A stretch of DNA of 64,000 nt from Isosphaera pallida ATCC 43644 (GTDB lineage Bacteria; Planctomycetota; Planctomycetia; Isosphaerales; Isosphaeraceae): the NCBI RefSeq assembly GCF_000186345.1, contig NC_014962.1, positions 2,818,450 through 2,882,449 on the forward strand, written 5' to 3'. The notes under the pieces are model-generated. The model was not told the DNA's origin and did not search any database. It saw only the letters and a list, made by a program, of their open reading frames with translations. A program made the position numbers and the translations under genes. Below are positions 54,916-63,828 of the stretch, in pieces (position 1 is the first letter of the stretch; each line of letters opens with the position of its first letter).

Positions 54916-57900
54916 TCAAGGGGGGGACGAACAAGCAGTGCGCCAGGCGGTCGCTTCGACCATCGCTTGCGTGGCGGCGTGTCGCAGCTCGTTGAGCAGC
55001 GGCGTGACCCGGTCGTCGGCCATTGGTTCGACGAGACCCCGGTCCTCGCGTTTCATTGGGGGCCAGGGCGTTTGGGCGTCGGAAGGTGACGCGACATCCC
55101 AACAGGCGTGGTGAGTTGGGACTCCGTGGGAACCCGTGGGAGCGATCATTTCGCGCAGAACACGCTCCAGAGCCGAGGCAGCGCTGGTGATCCGTCGAAA
55201 ACCGAACATTCCTCCAGCCCCCTTGAGCTGGTGAGCTAACGAGCGAACCCGTTCGGTGTCGCGTTGGTGCCATAGTTGATCCATCTCGTCGAGGCGAAAT
55301 GGCAAGGAGGCGGCGAAGTCGTTGACCAGTTCGAAAAATTCCGGGTCCCTCCATTGGGTGGAGTCGATCGAGTCCAACCTGGACTTTGGTTTGGACGAGT
55401 CGTCCGTGATGGAAGCGTGGAGCGGTTGGGGCGACGTGACGTAGAGTTGCTGACTTGGGGAGCCGCCTTCCGCAATCGCGGTGAGGTGGGCGGGAGTTTG
55501 GGCGGCTTGAGGATGAAGATCGGGTGGGGGGAAGACTGCGAGGAATTTCGTTTCGGCGGCGTGTTCTCGTTCATGGCAATGGGACACGGGGGTCGCCGCG
55601 TTTTTGGCAACCACCGCCGAAACGGTGCCTAGATGTTGGGCGAGGCGTTGGATCAACTCCCCTTGTCCCACCGGCTTGGTCAAATAGTCGTCGAAGCCTT
55701 GCTCAAGACAACGTTGGCGTTCGCCGTCCAGGTCGTTGGCGGTCAACGCCACAATGGGGGTGACGACTCCCCGAGCGCGAAGGCGGCGGGTGGCTTCGAC
55801 ACCATCGAGCCGAGGCATTTGCAGATCCATCAAGATGAGGTCGAACGACGTGGTGGTTGCTTTGGCCAGCCCTTCCTCGCCATCGGAAGCAGTTTCAACC
55901 CGCCAGCCCGCCGCGGTTAGGAAGGCGGTTAGAACCCGGCGCAGGTCGGGGTTGTCCTCCACCACTAGGATGCTGGAGGGGGGGAAGGTGGGTTGCGAGG
56001 TCGCGGTTACCGTGGAAGGCGCTTGGGTCGCTTCGTTCCCAGCTCGGGTCGGAGCCGAGACTTCGGTCAACCACGACGGCGCGACGTGTCGGCTTGAGGT
56101 CGAACTCAAACGGGCCGACAAGGTCGCCAGAGAGACCACCAAGGGGTCGTCCAGAGGCAGCCAGTTCCCCAGCGACTCGGGCGCAACCGGTAGGCGAACG
56201 CTGAACCGACTGCCTTGACCGGGGTGACTCTGAATCTCCAGACGCCCTCCCATCCACTCCACCAGCCGCGTCACCAACATCGAACCCATTCCCAGGCCGC
56301 GTGGGACGTGATCGCGCCCGTTCTCTTGGAATTCGAACATGCGTTGGAACCGTTCGATCTCCTCGGGGGTCATGCCCAACCCGGTGTCGATGACGTCGAT
56401 TCGCAACAAAGGGGGTGCAAGATGGGGCGGTGGAGGGTCCAGGCCGACCCGCACGATCACCGTCCCCTTGCATGTGTATTTGATCGCATTCTCGATCAAG
56501 TGATGCAATACCTGGGAGACTCGCCGCCCATCCAAAGGGAGCTGTCGCGGCAGGGGGTGAAGCAGCTCAACTTGGAAGCCCAGACCTTTGGCGCGGGCCA
56601 AAGAGAGCAACGGATCAATGATTGTGTTGAGAGGTTCAAGCGGCGAGGTGGGAACTAAATTTAGCCGTAGGGTCTGGGTGTGAACTTTGGAAATGTCGAG
56701 CAGGTCGCAGACCAGCCTCAGGAGCGAGCGGCTGTTTTGGCGTAGGCCGTCCAGCGCGTCCGAGCGGATTTGAGGGTCATCGGAGGAGGCCAGGAGTTCG
56801 GCGTAGCCTTGAAGCGCAAACAGGGGCGAACGAATCTCGTGGCTGACGTTGGCTAGGAAATGATCCTTGAGGCGGCCCGCTTGTTCGATGCGTCGAGCCG
56901 CCTCGCGCGACAGGCGTTCGGCCCGAGCGTGGGCGGTCACGTCGTGCAGGGTCAAAGCGAACACCCCAGAATCACGCTCGCCGATCCGGGGCCAGGCCAC
57001 TAGGGTTTGCTCCACATCGCGTGGACCGTAGCGCACGTCCCGCGCCACCCCGGTTCCACTCCACGACCCGCGCAGGACCGCTTCCGAAAACCCTTGGTCC
57101 CGTAAACTACGCACGGTATCCGGGTCGAAGAGCCGCTCCATCCAATCGCGTGGAATTGGCTCGTCGTCGGCCACCCCGAGCATCCCGCGGGCCGCCGCGT
57201 TGATCCAAATCGGTCGCTCCTCGAAGTCGAACTGAAGAATCGCCTGAGGGGCCGCCTCGGCAATCGCCGCCAAGCGACCAGCCTCTTCGATCCGTTGAAT
57301 GTCCCGAGTGATATCGAGATATACCCCCGACCAAACATTTTCGTTGGTTTGGGGATCACGCTCCAGCAGGGTTAGGGCTCTCAACCAGCGTAATTCGCCA
57401 GTTTGGGCGTGACGAATTCGGAATCGCAGGTCGTGGAACCCAGGCTGAGTGGTGGTTTGACGAGTCCAGGCCAGCAACCAGTCGTGATCGTCGGGGTGAA
57501 CCAGTTCCCAGGCCCGATCCATCCGCGAACACAGCATCTCGTTGGACAGCCCAGTAATTTCCCGAGCGGAGCCGCCCAGCATTTCAAAGCGTCCCAAACC
57601 CTCCGGCCCCGCTCGAAGCTGCATCCACATCAAGGGGAATGCGCTGCTGATTTGAGTGAGGAAGCGGTGGCTCCGGGTGGCCTCCAGGTGGGCTTCGACC
57701 CGAAGGGTGACATCCTCCATCAACCCCACCGCCATGAGAGGGTGGCCTTGGGAATCGCGACGGTAAATCGCCAGACGGTCGTGAAACCAGCGCCACGACG
57801 AGGACTTGTCGTCGTGGTCCCTGGAAGGTCCGAGATGGAGGCGGAATTCCGCTTCGACAGTTTCGCCGGGCTGGGCGTGACACAGGCGGTCGCGGGCCGC

Positions 57901-58563
57901 TTCCAGACGTTCGCGGTCCTCCGGATGAACGCGGCGGACCAACGGGTCGGCGTCGGAAGCGGACAGCTCACCATCTTCCAGACCCAAAACCCGAGCGATT
58001 CGGGCGGAGGCGGAAACCATCCGCCGCCGTCGGGGGTCGTACAAATAGATCAGCCCGGGGATGTCCTGCATGACCTGGGCGACGAGGTTGCGATCCGACA
58101 GCGTCGATCGGCCGGGATCGTCGCAACAGGGGTCCTGATCCTCGCTTAGTGGGCCGGATTCCATCGCCCCGGTCCCGGTGAAGGAGGCCGCTGGAGGGAC
58201 CAACGCAAGTGGGATGGGGACGCCGGCCCGTGGTTGGCCAACTCCCTCGCGCCGGCGAAGCCACCACGCTATCATCAAGGTCGCCAACGCCGTCGCTCCA
58301 AGCAACCCATTCACTAACGAAGGGCCGGTGGGTGGAAGCGCCGTGGCCAACGCGGCGACCAGAAGTCCCACAGCCAGTCCCTCCAACCAAACTCGTTTGC
58401 TTGAGGTGGTCGAGCGAGCGTTGTAGGGAAGGGGAAAGAGTTGAGTTGCCGTTATGGAGTCGTTCACCGTCCCAACCTTTCCAATTCCAAAACCGGTGGA
58501 ATTTCCATCACCTTGGCCGGCCATTTTCGCAATGGCCGATGGGTCTGTTCCAACATGTCGCAT
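54916..58563 (-). CDS. Hybrid sensor histidine kinase with PAS domains, receiver and HPt
   Basis: A 1215-aa membrane-associated phosphorelay protein. A pair of hydrophobic segments lies at about 61-104. Three PAS-like domains follow (about 165-290, 300-425, 435-550). The HisKA phosphoacceptor is His575 in ANVSHEIRSPL, with an HATPase domain at about 620-820 (ENAIKYT, DTGLGM, GLGMGSML). Then a receiver domain at 863-985 with Asp913 (LMDLQMP) and a C-terminal HPt with His1111 (AHQLKGAGG). All phosphotransfer residues needed for an internal relay are present. ATG 58563 has GGAG nine bases upstream. The partner response regulator is not in the window; the signal is unknown. Confidence 0.93.
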   Translation of the reverse strand: MRHVGTDPSAIAKMAGQGDGNSTGFGIGKVGTVNDSITATQLFPLPYNARSTTSSKRVWLEGLAVGLLVAALATALPPTGPSLVNGLLGATALATLMIAWWLRRREGVGQPRAGVPIPLALVPPAASFTGTGAMESGPLSEDQDPCCDDPGRSTLSDRNLVAQVMQDIPGLIYLYDPRRRRMVSASARIARVLGLEDGELSASDADPLVRRVHPEDRERLEAARDRLCHAQPGETVEAEFRLHLGPSRDHDDKSSSWRWFHDRLAIYRRDSQGHPLMAVGLMEDVTLRVEAHLEATRSHRFLTQISSAFPLMWMQLRAGPEGLGRFEMLGGSAREITGLSNEMLCSRMDRAWELVHPDDHDWLLAWTRQTTTQPGFHDLRFRIRHAQTGELRWLRALTLLERDPQTNENVWSGVYLDITRDIQRIEEAGRLAAIAEAAPQAILQFDFEERPIWINAAARGMLGVADDEPIPRDWMERLFDPDTVRSLRDQGFSEAVLRGSWSGTGVARDVRYGPRDVEQTLVAWPRIGERDSGVFALTLHDVTAHARAERLSREAARRIEQAGRLKDHFLANVSHEIRSPLFALQGYAELLASSDDPQIRSDALDGLRQNSRSLLRLVCDLLDISKVHTQTLRLNLVPTSPLEPLNTIIDPLLSLARAKGLGFQVELLHPLPRQLPLDGRRVSQVLHHLIENAIKYTCKGTVIVRVGLDPPPPHLAPPLLRIDVIDTGLGMTPEEIERFQRMFEFQENGRDHVPRGLGMGSMLVTRLVEWMGGRLEIQSHPGQGSRFSVRLPVAPESLGNWLPLDDPLVVSLATLSARLSSTSSRHVAPSWLTEVSAPTRAGNEATQAPSTVTATSQPTFPPSSILVVEDNPDLRRVLTAFLTAAGWRVETASDGEEGLAKATTTSFDLILMDLQMPRLDGVEATRRLRARGVVTPIVALTANDLDGERQRCLEQGFDDYLTKPVGQGELIQRLAQHLGTVSAVVAKNAATPVSHCHEREHAAETKFLAVFPPPDLHPQAAQTPAHLTAIAEGGSPSQQLYVTSPQPLHASITDDSSKPKSRLDSIDSTQWRDPEFFELVNDFAASLPFRLDEMDQLWHQRDTERVRSLAHQLKGAGGMFGFRRITSAASALERVLREMIAPTGSHGVPTHHACWDVASPSDAQTPWPPMKREDRGLVEPMADDRVTPLLNELRHAATQAMVEATAWRTACSSPP

Positions 58564-59143
58564 CGGCCAAGACTCCAACACGCGGGAAACGCGGTCGGGA
58601 CGGGTCGAATCAGAATCTTGACGACAACATCCAAAAAACGGAGGGATCAGGTAAGATCAGCCTGGAAATATCGATCGAATGGAGACAACACAAGACGTGC
58701 CCTATGGGACCGCGTCGCATTTGACGACGGACTGGTGAGATCGATTGTCATCTTCAAACTCGGTTGTGTCAACGATTAGTTCCACTGAATTCGGGATTTC
58801 CCTGACGCTTCGCAGGGAGAACCCGCGAACGACAACGTAAGGATTGTTGCTCTTCGACGATCGACGACGACTTGCGATTGAGCATCCATCCGGGTTGATG
58901 CTTGGCGGCGAGTTGTTGACGTTTCCTGGGTCTGACTCCCGGGTTTTGATTCTCGGCGTCCTACGGATGGGGTCTTTGTTTGAGCCGTTCTGACCTGGTT
59001 GGTCAAGGGTTGAGGGGATCTCGGATCGGAATCGACCGCGATGGACGATCGAAATGGGGTAAAATGGCCCGCGTGCAAGTGGTTCGCATCGACATTGGCC
59101 AGGACCGCGAGAAAGCGGTCGCGCTCGATTCAAGAGACGACGC
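58564..59143. other. Divergent spacer between hybrid kinase and DUF1573 gene
   Basis: 580 bases with both promoters expected. A TAAAAT near 59060 is a -10-like hexamer on the plus strand but lacks a -35. No gene supported. Confidence 0.4.
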
Positions 59144-60340
59144 ATGAATCTTTCCGTCACGAAACTGGGCGTCTCCGGGTTGCCGCGGTCCCGAGGGGAT
59201 GGCCTGCCTTCGGTTTGGTTGAGCCGAACACCCTTGATGTCGGGCCGTTCCGAAGTCGAACGAGTCCACCAGAAAATGCCTTGGCGAATCCGATTCGCAA
59301 CGGCGATGACCATTCTAGGTGGATTGTTGTTGGGATCGGGACAGCTGATTCGGGAATCCTCCGCCTGGGCTTGGGAGCCGAAGCTGAGTCACTTCGAGGA
59401 GGACTGGACCCACGAGGTCTTTCCCGTTCGCACTCATGATTTCGGAACGGTGGCGCGGGGCTCGAAGGTGCGCTGCGTGTTCCCGGTCGTCAACAAAACC
59501 GCGGACGATCTGGAGATCGCCGAGGTGCGGACCAAATGTGGTTGCACCGAGGTGCGGGTCGGAGCGCGGGTGGTGCCGCCGGGCACCAAGACCACGATCG
59601 AGGCGATCCTGGACACGACCAAGTTCGTTGGCTACAAGGCGTCGGGCCTGACTTTGGTTCTCAAGCGGCCCACCTTTGCCGAGATTGACCTGAATTTCAC
59701 CGCCTTCATCCGCAGCGAGATCACCCTAGAACCCGGCCAGGCCGACTTTGGCGTGGTCCCCCGAGGTTCGGGGGCGACCCTCAAAATGCGCTTGGCCTAC
59801 AACGGCAAGCGTGCCGACTGGCAGGTGACCCGGATGCGCACTCAACGCGCCGGGATCAAAGCAACCCTCGACCCCCGGCCCCGCACCAAGGTGTCAGACC
59901 CGATCGAATACGACCTGACCATTGCCCTCAACCCCGCACTTCCCGCCGGTCCTTACAAGGACGAGATCACCATTTCCACCAACGACCCGGACACGCCGGA
60001 GTTTTTGATCTCGGTTTCAGCAGTTGTTCAATCAAGTCTGACGGTTTCTCCTTCGGTTCTCAATTTGGGACGGACTCCCGCCGGTTCGACCCTCAAACGT
60101 GCGGTGGTCATCAAGGGCCGCGCGCCGTTTCGCGTCACCGGGTTCTCGGGTGACGAAGGGATGGTCAAACTGGTCTCTGACTCCGCCGCCGACGCCGCGC
60201 GACCCTTGCACACCTTGACCTTGGAACTTACCCTGCCCGACCGTCCCGGTCCGTTTCACCTGCCCCTGACAATCGTCACGGATCAGACCGGCGATGCCAC
60301 CGCTCGGCTCTCGATCTTCGCCACCATCGAACCCCGCTGA
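59144..60340 (+). CDS. DUF1573-containing exported protein
   Basis: A 398-aa protein. A hydrophobic segment near residues 50-75 (FATAMTILGGLLLGSG) is a signal or anchor. The mature part carries a DUF1573 domain with the diagnostic TKCGCTEV near residue 128, and a second Ig-like beta domain in its C-terminal half (LTVSPSVLNLGRTPAGSTLKRAVVIKG). DUF1573 proteins are common in planctomycetes and Bacteroidota; function unknown, thought to be envelope-located. Start ATG 59144 is the longest frame; ATGs at residue 32 and 45 are possible. It converges with the glycosyltransferase gene, and the spacer has a terminator-like hairpin. Confidence 0.85.
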   Translation: MNLSVTKLGVSGLPRSRGDGLPSVWLSRTPLMSGRSEVERVHQKMPWRIRFATAMTILGGLLLGSGQLIRESSAWAWEPKLSHFEEDWTHEVFPVRTHDFGTVARGSKVRCVFPVVNKTADDLEIAEVRTKCGCTEVRVGARVVPPGTKTTIEAILDTTKFVGYKASGLTLVLKRPTFAEIDLNFTAFIRSEITLEPGQADFGVVPRGSGATLKMRLAYNGKRADWQVTRMRTQRAGIKATLDPRPRTKVSDPIEYDLTIALNPALPAGPYKDEITISTNDPDTPEFLISVSAVVQSSLTVSPSVLNLGRTPAGSTLKRAVVIKGRAPFRVTGFSGDEGMVKLVSDSAADAARPLHTLTLELTLPDRPGPFHLPLTIVTDQTGDATARLSIFATIEPR

Positions 60341-60400
60341 GCCGCCAACCCGCCGGTTTTGGTCGGATGCGTTTCGGAATGTCCGAACCATGAACAACCC

Positions 60401-60443
60401 AGGCCGCCCGCAAGACGACGGCCCATCGTCTCACGGACGGCCT
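60401..60443. terminator. Hairpin between convergent DUF1573 and glycosyltransferase genes
   Basis: AGGCCG-C-CCG-CA-AGACGA then loop CGGCCCA then TCGTCT-CA-CGG-A-CGGCCT: a 15-bp interrupted stem with one mismatch and one internal 2+2 loop. It lies 60 bases after the DUF1573 stop and 40 before the opposing stop; no long T-tract. Confidence 0.6.
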
Positions 60444-60482
60444 GTTCGCGTTGGGGAGGTTGTCCAACGAATTGGTTGAAGC

Positions 60483-61796
60483 CTAACGGCGCGGGGCTTT
60501 GGCCAAGATGGTCCGATAAACCTCAGCATACTTTTGGGCGTTGCGAACCGTGCAAACCTGCTCGCGGGCGACGTTCCAGGTCTTTGAAGCCAACCGGGCG
60601 GCGAGTTCGCTGTCGTTGAGAACCCGGATGATCCCCTGGGCAATCCCCTCGGGAGAAACCGGAGTGAGCCAACCTGCGCCAGTGTCGCCCAAAAGGTGTT
60701 GATAATCGCCGAAGTCGGTCGCCACGATCGGCCGGCGGGCCGCCAGATAGACCGCCATCTTGGTCTGGACCGAGTAGTTCTCCCGACAGGCCAACCGAGG
60801 GTGAACCAACACGTCGGCCCGCTGGGTTAGCCCCACGATGTCGTGGGGCGTTTGATGGTCAAGAATGATGAGATGCTCGCTCAAACCGGGCCGAACCGCC
60901 TCCAGACGCGCCTGGTAAGCCAGACCCGCGCTCATCGGTCCCCCCACCAACACGCAACGGACGCGGGGAACTGCCGCCACGACCGCCGGCAGGGCGTCGA
61001 TCAACAGCGGTACCCCCTGGTTGGGATGTTCGATATTGCCCACATACATCACCACCCGATCCTCCGCCGCGACGCCGGGAATCGCCGCCGGCGGCCCGGG
61101 ATTCTCGTAAGGCGTCAAATCCATCCCTGGGTGGATCACGAAGACCCGATCTTCGGGCACCCCCTTTTCCTCGACCATCACCCGTTTGACCGGATGCCCC
61201 AGCACGGTCACCGCGGCCGCGTGGCGACAGACCCGCCGCTCGACAGCGCGGTTGAGCTGGAACTTAAGTCCTCGGCCCAGACGGTCGCGTTCGACCTCGT
61301 CCCCTAGCAGCGAGTGGACCTGATAGACCAGAGGCCAGCCATGTTTGATCGCGGCGAAGGAGGAGCGGGTTGCGCCTCCGTAATGCTCGGCGTGGATCAG
61401 GTCGAAAGCGAACTCGCGGCGGATCGCCTCCAGGCCGGAGACCCAGCGGCTGGGCGGCACGGTGAAATACGGCGTCCCCTCGAACTCGTCGCGCACGACC
61501 CGGCCCGTCAGCGGACGCCACCGCAAATGGGCGATCTGCACCTCGATCCCCTGCGCCTTGAGGCCGCGAATGACCTGAATCGGCAGCATGGTCGAGCCGT
61601 CGAACCCCGCCTTGAGCGACACTGAAGTGGTCACCAGCACCCGCAACGGACGTTCCGACGCGGTCGTGCGGTTCGCATCGCCGCCCGCCAGTGGCTGACG
61701 TTCCCTTTGTTCTGTCGTGTGAACTCGAACCGTTCTGGACCCGATGGGCTCCGGCGACGCCACCGCCGAAGCCGAGGGGGTTTGGATCATCGTCAT
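60483..61796 (-). CDS. GT-B glycosyltransferase (family 4-like)
   Basis: A 437-aa cytoplasmic glycosyltransferase. The N-terminal Rossmann fold has VSLKAGFDGSTMLPIQVIRGL (acceptor-binding loop) and the C-terminal donor domain has VMYVGNIEHPNQGVPLLIDAL and RPIVATDFGDYQHLL followed by TGAGWLTPVSPEGIAQGI, the typical GT4 nucleotide-sugar site. ATG 61796 has GGGAAGG eight bases upstream; ATG 61790 and the frame to 61826 are alternatives. Donor and acceptor unknown. It is the only glycosyltransferase here of GT-B type. Confidence 0.88.
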   Translation of the reverse strand: MTMIQTPSASAVASPEPIGSRTVRVHTTEQRERQPLAGGDANRTTASERPLRVLVTTSVSLKAGFDGSTMLPIQVIRGLKAQGIEVQIAHLRWRPLTGRVVRDEFEGTPYFTVPPSRWVSGLEAIRREFAFDLIHAEHYGGATRSSFAAIKHGWPLVYQVHSLLGDEVERDRLGRGLKFQLNRAVERRVCRHAAAVTVLGHPVKRVMVEEKGVPEDRVFVIHPGMDLTPYENPGPPAAIPGVAAEDRVVMYVGNIEHPNQGVPLLIDALPAVVAAVPRVRCVLVGGPMSAGLAYQARLEAVRPGLSEHLIILDHQTPHDIVGLTQRADVLVHPRLACRENYSVQTKMAVYLAARRPIVATDFGDYQHLLGDTGAGWLTPVSPEGIAQGIIRVLNDSELAARLASKTWNVAREQVCTVRNAQKYAEVYRTILAKAPRR

Positions 61797-62228
61797 GGTG
61801 CGACCTTCCCTGGAAGCCAATCTCAAGCGAATCCCTTAGCGCGGTCTAGATCATCGTCATCCCCTGCCGACCACGGGGCCAGCATGGTTGGAGACCTGCC
61901 ACACTCAATCCGATCCTAACCCAAACCGCCTCCAGCGCGAAGGGCGAGAAACCTAGTCTTGGGCGATCGTCTTAACTTGATTAGGGTTGGGATGAAATAG
62001 ACTGAATCCGAATAGCGCGGCGTGATTCATCACAGATCAAGTCGCAGCCAAGGGTGAGTGGACGAATCACAGAGAAGAACTTCTCCGAAACAGGAGCTTC
62101 ATCTCGTTCATTCTTATGGAAAACAAACCATTTACCAAAGCTCAAGAATCCAGCATGGAATCTGTCAACCGATCAAAATGATTACCAAAGCTCAAGAATC
62201 CAGCATGGAATCTGTCAACCGATCAAAA
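61797..62228. other. Spacer between glycosyltransferase and tRNA-Leu
   Basis: 432 bases. The right half contains a perfect 49-bp tandem duplication (62132-62230) that reaches the tRNA end. Left part shows no gene. Confidence 0.6.
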
Positions 62229-62230
62229 TG
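62132..62230. repeat. 49-bp direct duplication abutting tRNA-Leu
   Basis: Two identical 49-base copies, 62132-62180 and 62182-62230, separated by one base. The second copy ends with the last two bases of the tRNA gene (CA on the tRNA strand), so the first copy carries a duplicate of the tRNA tail plus its T-rich trailer. Confidence 0.9.
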
Positions 62231-62314
62231 CCGGAGACAGGACTTGAACCTGCACCCGATATAACTCGGACTAGCCCCTCAAGCTAGCGCGTCTGCCAAT
62301 TCCGCCACTCCGGC
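62229..62314 (-). tRNA. tRNA-Leu (anticodon GAG)
   Basis: 86-nt class II tRNA. Acceptor GCCGGAG pairs with CTCCGGC and the discriminator is A (62229). The anticodon stem CTAGC/GCTAG encloses TTGAGGG, anticodon GAG reading CUC/CUU. A long variable arm and GGTTCAAGTCC (T loop) are present. CCA is not encoded; TTTTGATC follows directly and may end transcription. A strong promoter lies 19 bases upstream. Confidence 0.96.
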
Positions 62315-62339
62315 AAGGGAGGCGATTTTGCGTTGGTGG

Positions 62340-62367
62340 ATTGTACAATCGCCTGGCCTCGTGTCAA
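62340..62367 (-). promoter_or_regulatory. Consensus-like promoter of tRNA-Leu
   Basis: Reverse strand: -35 TTGACA at 62362-62367, 16-base spacer, -10 TACAAT at 62340-62345. Transcription would begin near 62333, about 19 bases before the mature tRNA 5' end at 62314. Confidence 0.85.
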
Positions 62368-62423
62368 GATCGGACCCGGTGAGATCCCGTGTTGGATGGG
62401 CATGAGGTTGGGGGGTCGAAGGG

Positions 62424-63458
62424 GTGGAGGTGCAATGGCTGCAACCGGCGTGGTTGGTGGGGGTGATTCCTGCTCTGGTTTGGCCGTGGATAGCCGATTG
62501 GTGTTTGGGCGCGGGGCGATGGGCGGCTCCAGTGGCGTCCGTGACGGGGATCGACCGTCGCGCCCTCCGCGCTGGCAAGCTGGCCTGGGTCATCAACCGT
62601 GCAGCTCGCATGGTGGCTCTGGGAGCGCTAGCGTTGGCGCTGGCCCAGCCAGTTCGACCTGAAACCGATCCCGAGCGTTTTGCCAGAGTCCAATCCGAAG
62701 GACGAGCCTTAATGGTGGTGCTCGACCGCAGTTCCAGCATGAACGCGCCGGTTGGGCCGGGTGACCGGGGACCGTCCCGTTTCGAGGCCGCGCGGATCGC
62801 TTTGGCCGAGTTCATCGCCGGGCGTCCCAACGACGTGATTGGACTAGTCGGGTTCGCCGCCCTGCCCGATCTGGCCGCGGTTCCTTCGCTGGACCGCGAC
62901 TTCCTCCGGGCCGCTTTGCTCGCCCAGGAAATCGCCCGCCCTCTAGAGGACGGCACCAACTTGGGCGACGCGCTGGCCCTGGCCGCCGACGCTCTGCGCG
63001 ACCAAGACGCCCTGAGCAAAGTGGTGGTGCTGGTCACCGACGGACGCAACTCCCCCGCCCTCCCCAACCCTCTCGATCCCCAGGTCGCCGCCGAGTTGCT
63101 GGATGACTTGGGAATCACCCTGCATATCCTGGCTCTCGGAACCGAAGACCCAACCGAACTCCTCGAGACCGAGACGACATCGCGTCCAGCAACGGAGCCT
63201 CGAACCAATCTTGCTTCTCTCGGAAGCGAACTGGAACGCTTGGCCCAACGCGCCGGGGGACAGGTCTTCGAGATCACCAACCCCGGTGCCCTCCGCGCTG
63301 CGCTGGCCGCCATCGACCGTTTGGAAACCTCCAGGCTGGAAGATCGCCTGCCCGCTCGCCGTTATCCCCTCCGTCCCGCCCTCCTTATCGTCGCGCTCGC
63401 GGCGCTGAGCGTTGAAGCGTTGGGTGGTTGGTGTCTGGGGGGACGAGTTGCGCGTTGA
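62424..63458 (+). CDS. VWA-domain membrane protein (BatA-like)
   Basis: A 344-aa protein of the aerotolerance/BatA type. N-terminal membrane segments (about 8-25 and 62-75) precede a von Willebrand A domain (about 90-290) with a near-complete MIDAS: DRSSS at 101-105 (D-x-S-x-S) and TNLGDAL for the Thr. A final hydrophobic segment lies at about 320-340. Start is GTG 62424, with a second GTG six bases on as an alternative. The usual neighbours (MoxR AAA ATPase, DUF58) are not in the window. Substrate and partner unknown. Confidence 0.83.
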   Translation: MEVQWLQPAWLVGVIPALVWPWIADWCLGAGRWAAPVASVTGIDRRALRAGKLAWVINRAARMVALGALALALAQPVRPETDPERFARVQSEGRALMVVLDRSSSMNAPVGPGDRGPSRFEAARIALAEFIAGRPNDVIGLVGFAALPDLAAVPSLDRDFLRAALLAQEIARPLEDGTNLGDALALAADALRDQDALSKVVVLVTDGRNSPALPNPLDPQVAAELLDDLGITLHILALGTEDPTELLETETTSRPATEPRTNLASLGSELERLAQRAGGQVFEITNPGALRAALAAIDRLETSRLEDRLPARRYPLRPALLIVALAALSVEALGGWCLGGRVAR

Positions 63459-63828
63459 CCGACCGATCCGCCTGGCCGTGGCACCGATGAGTCGAACCAA
63501 AGAGGGCGTCAAGACCCACCGAAACTCGCCTCGCCACACGTTGAATCGTCCATCCCAGCCCACGCGAAATCTGCCATTCGAACTACCCAAAGACTGGACC
63601 ACTTGTTAGAATGGGACGCAGCGGAGAATCATTCTCCCCAAGCCGTTGGAGTCGGGACGAAGGCTGGTCCCCGTTCGTCCGATTTGGATTGGCGTGACGC
63701 GATCGAGGTGATTTGGAATGGCGTGGTCGCGTTGGTGTTGGCGTTGGCTGAGGTAAGCCGTTGCCTTGGGGGTGAATGGGGCAAGAGGGACCAGACGCTC
63801 GGCGAGATTCGAGCCGGAGAGACTCGTC
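63459..63828. other. Spacer after VWA gene
   Basis: 370 bases with no gene supported on either strand. The promoter of the gene that starts at 63829 should lie here; none was recognised. Confidence 0.45.
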
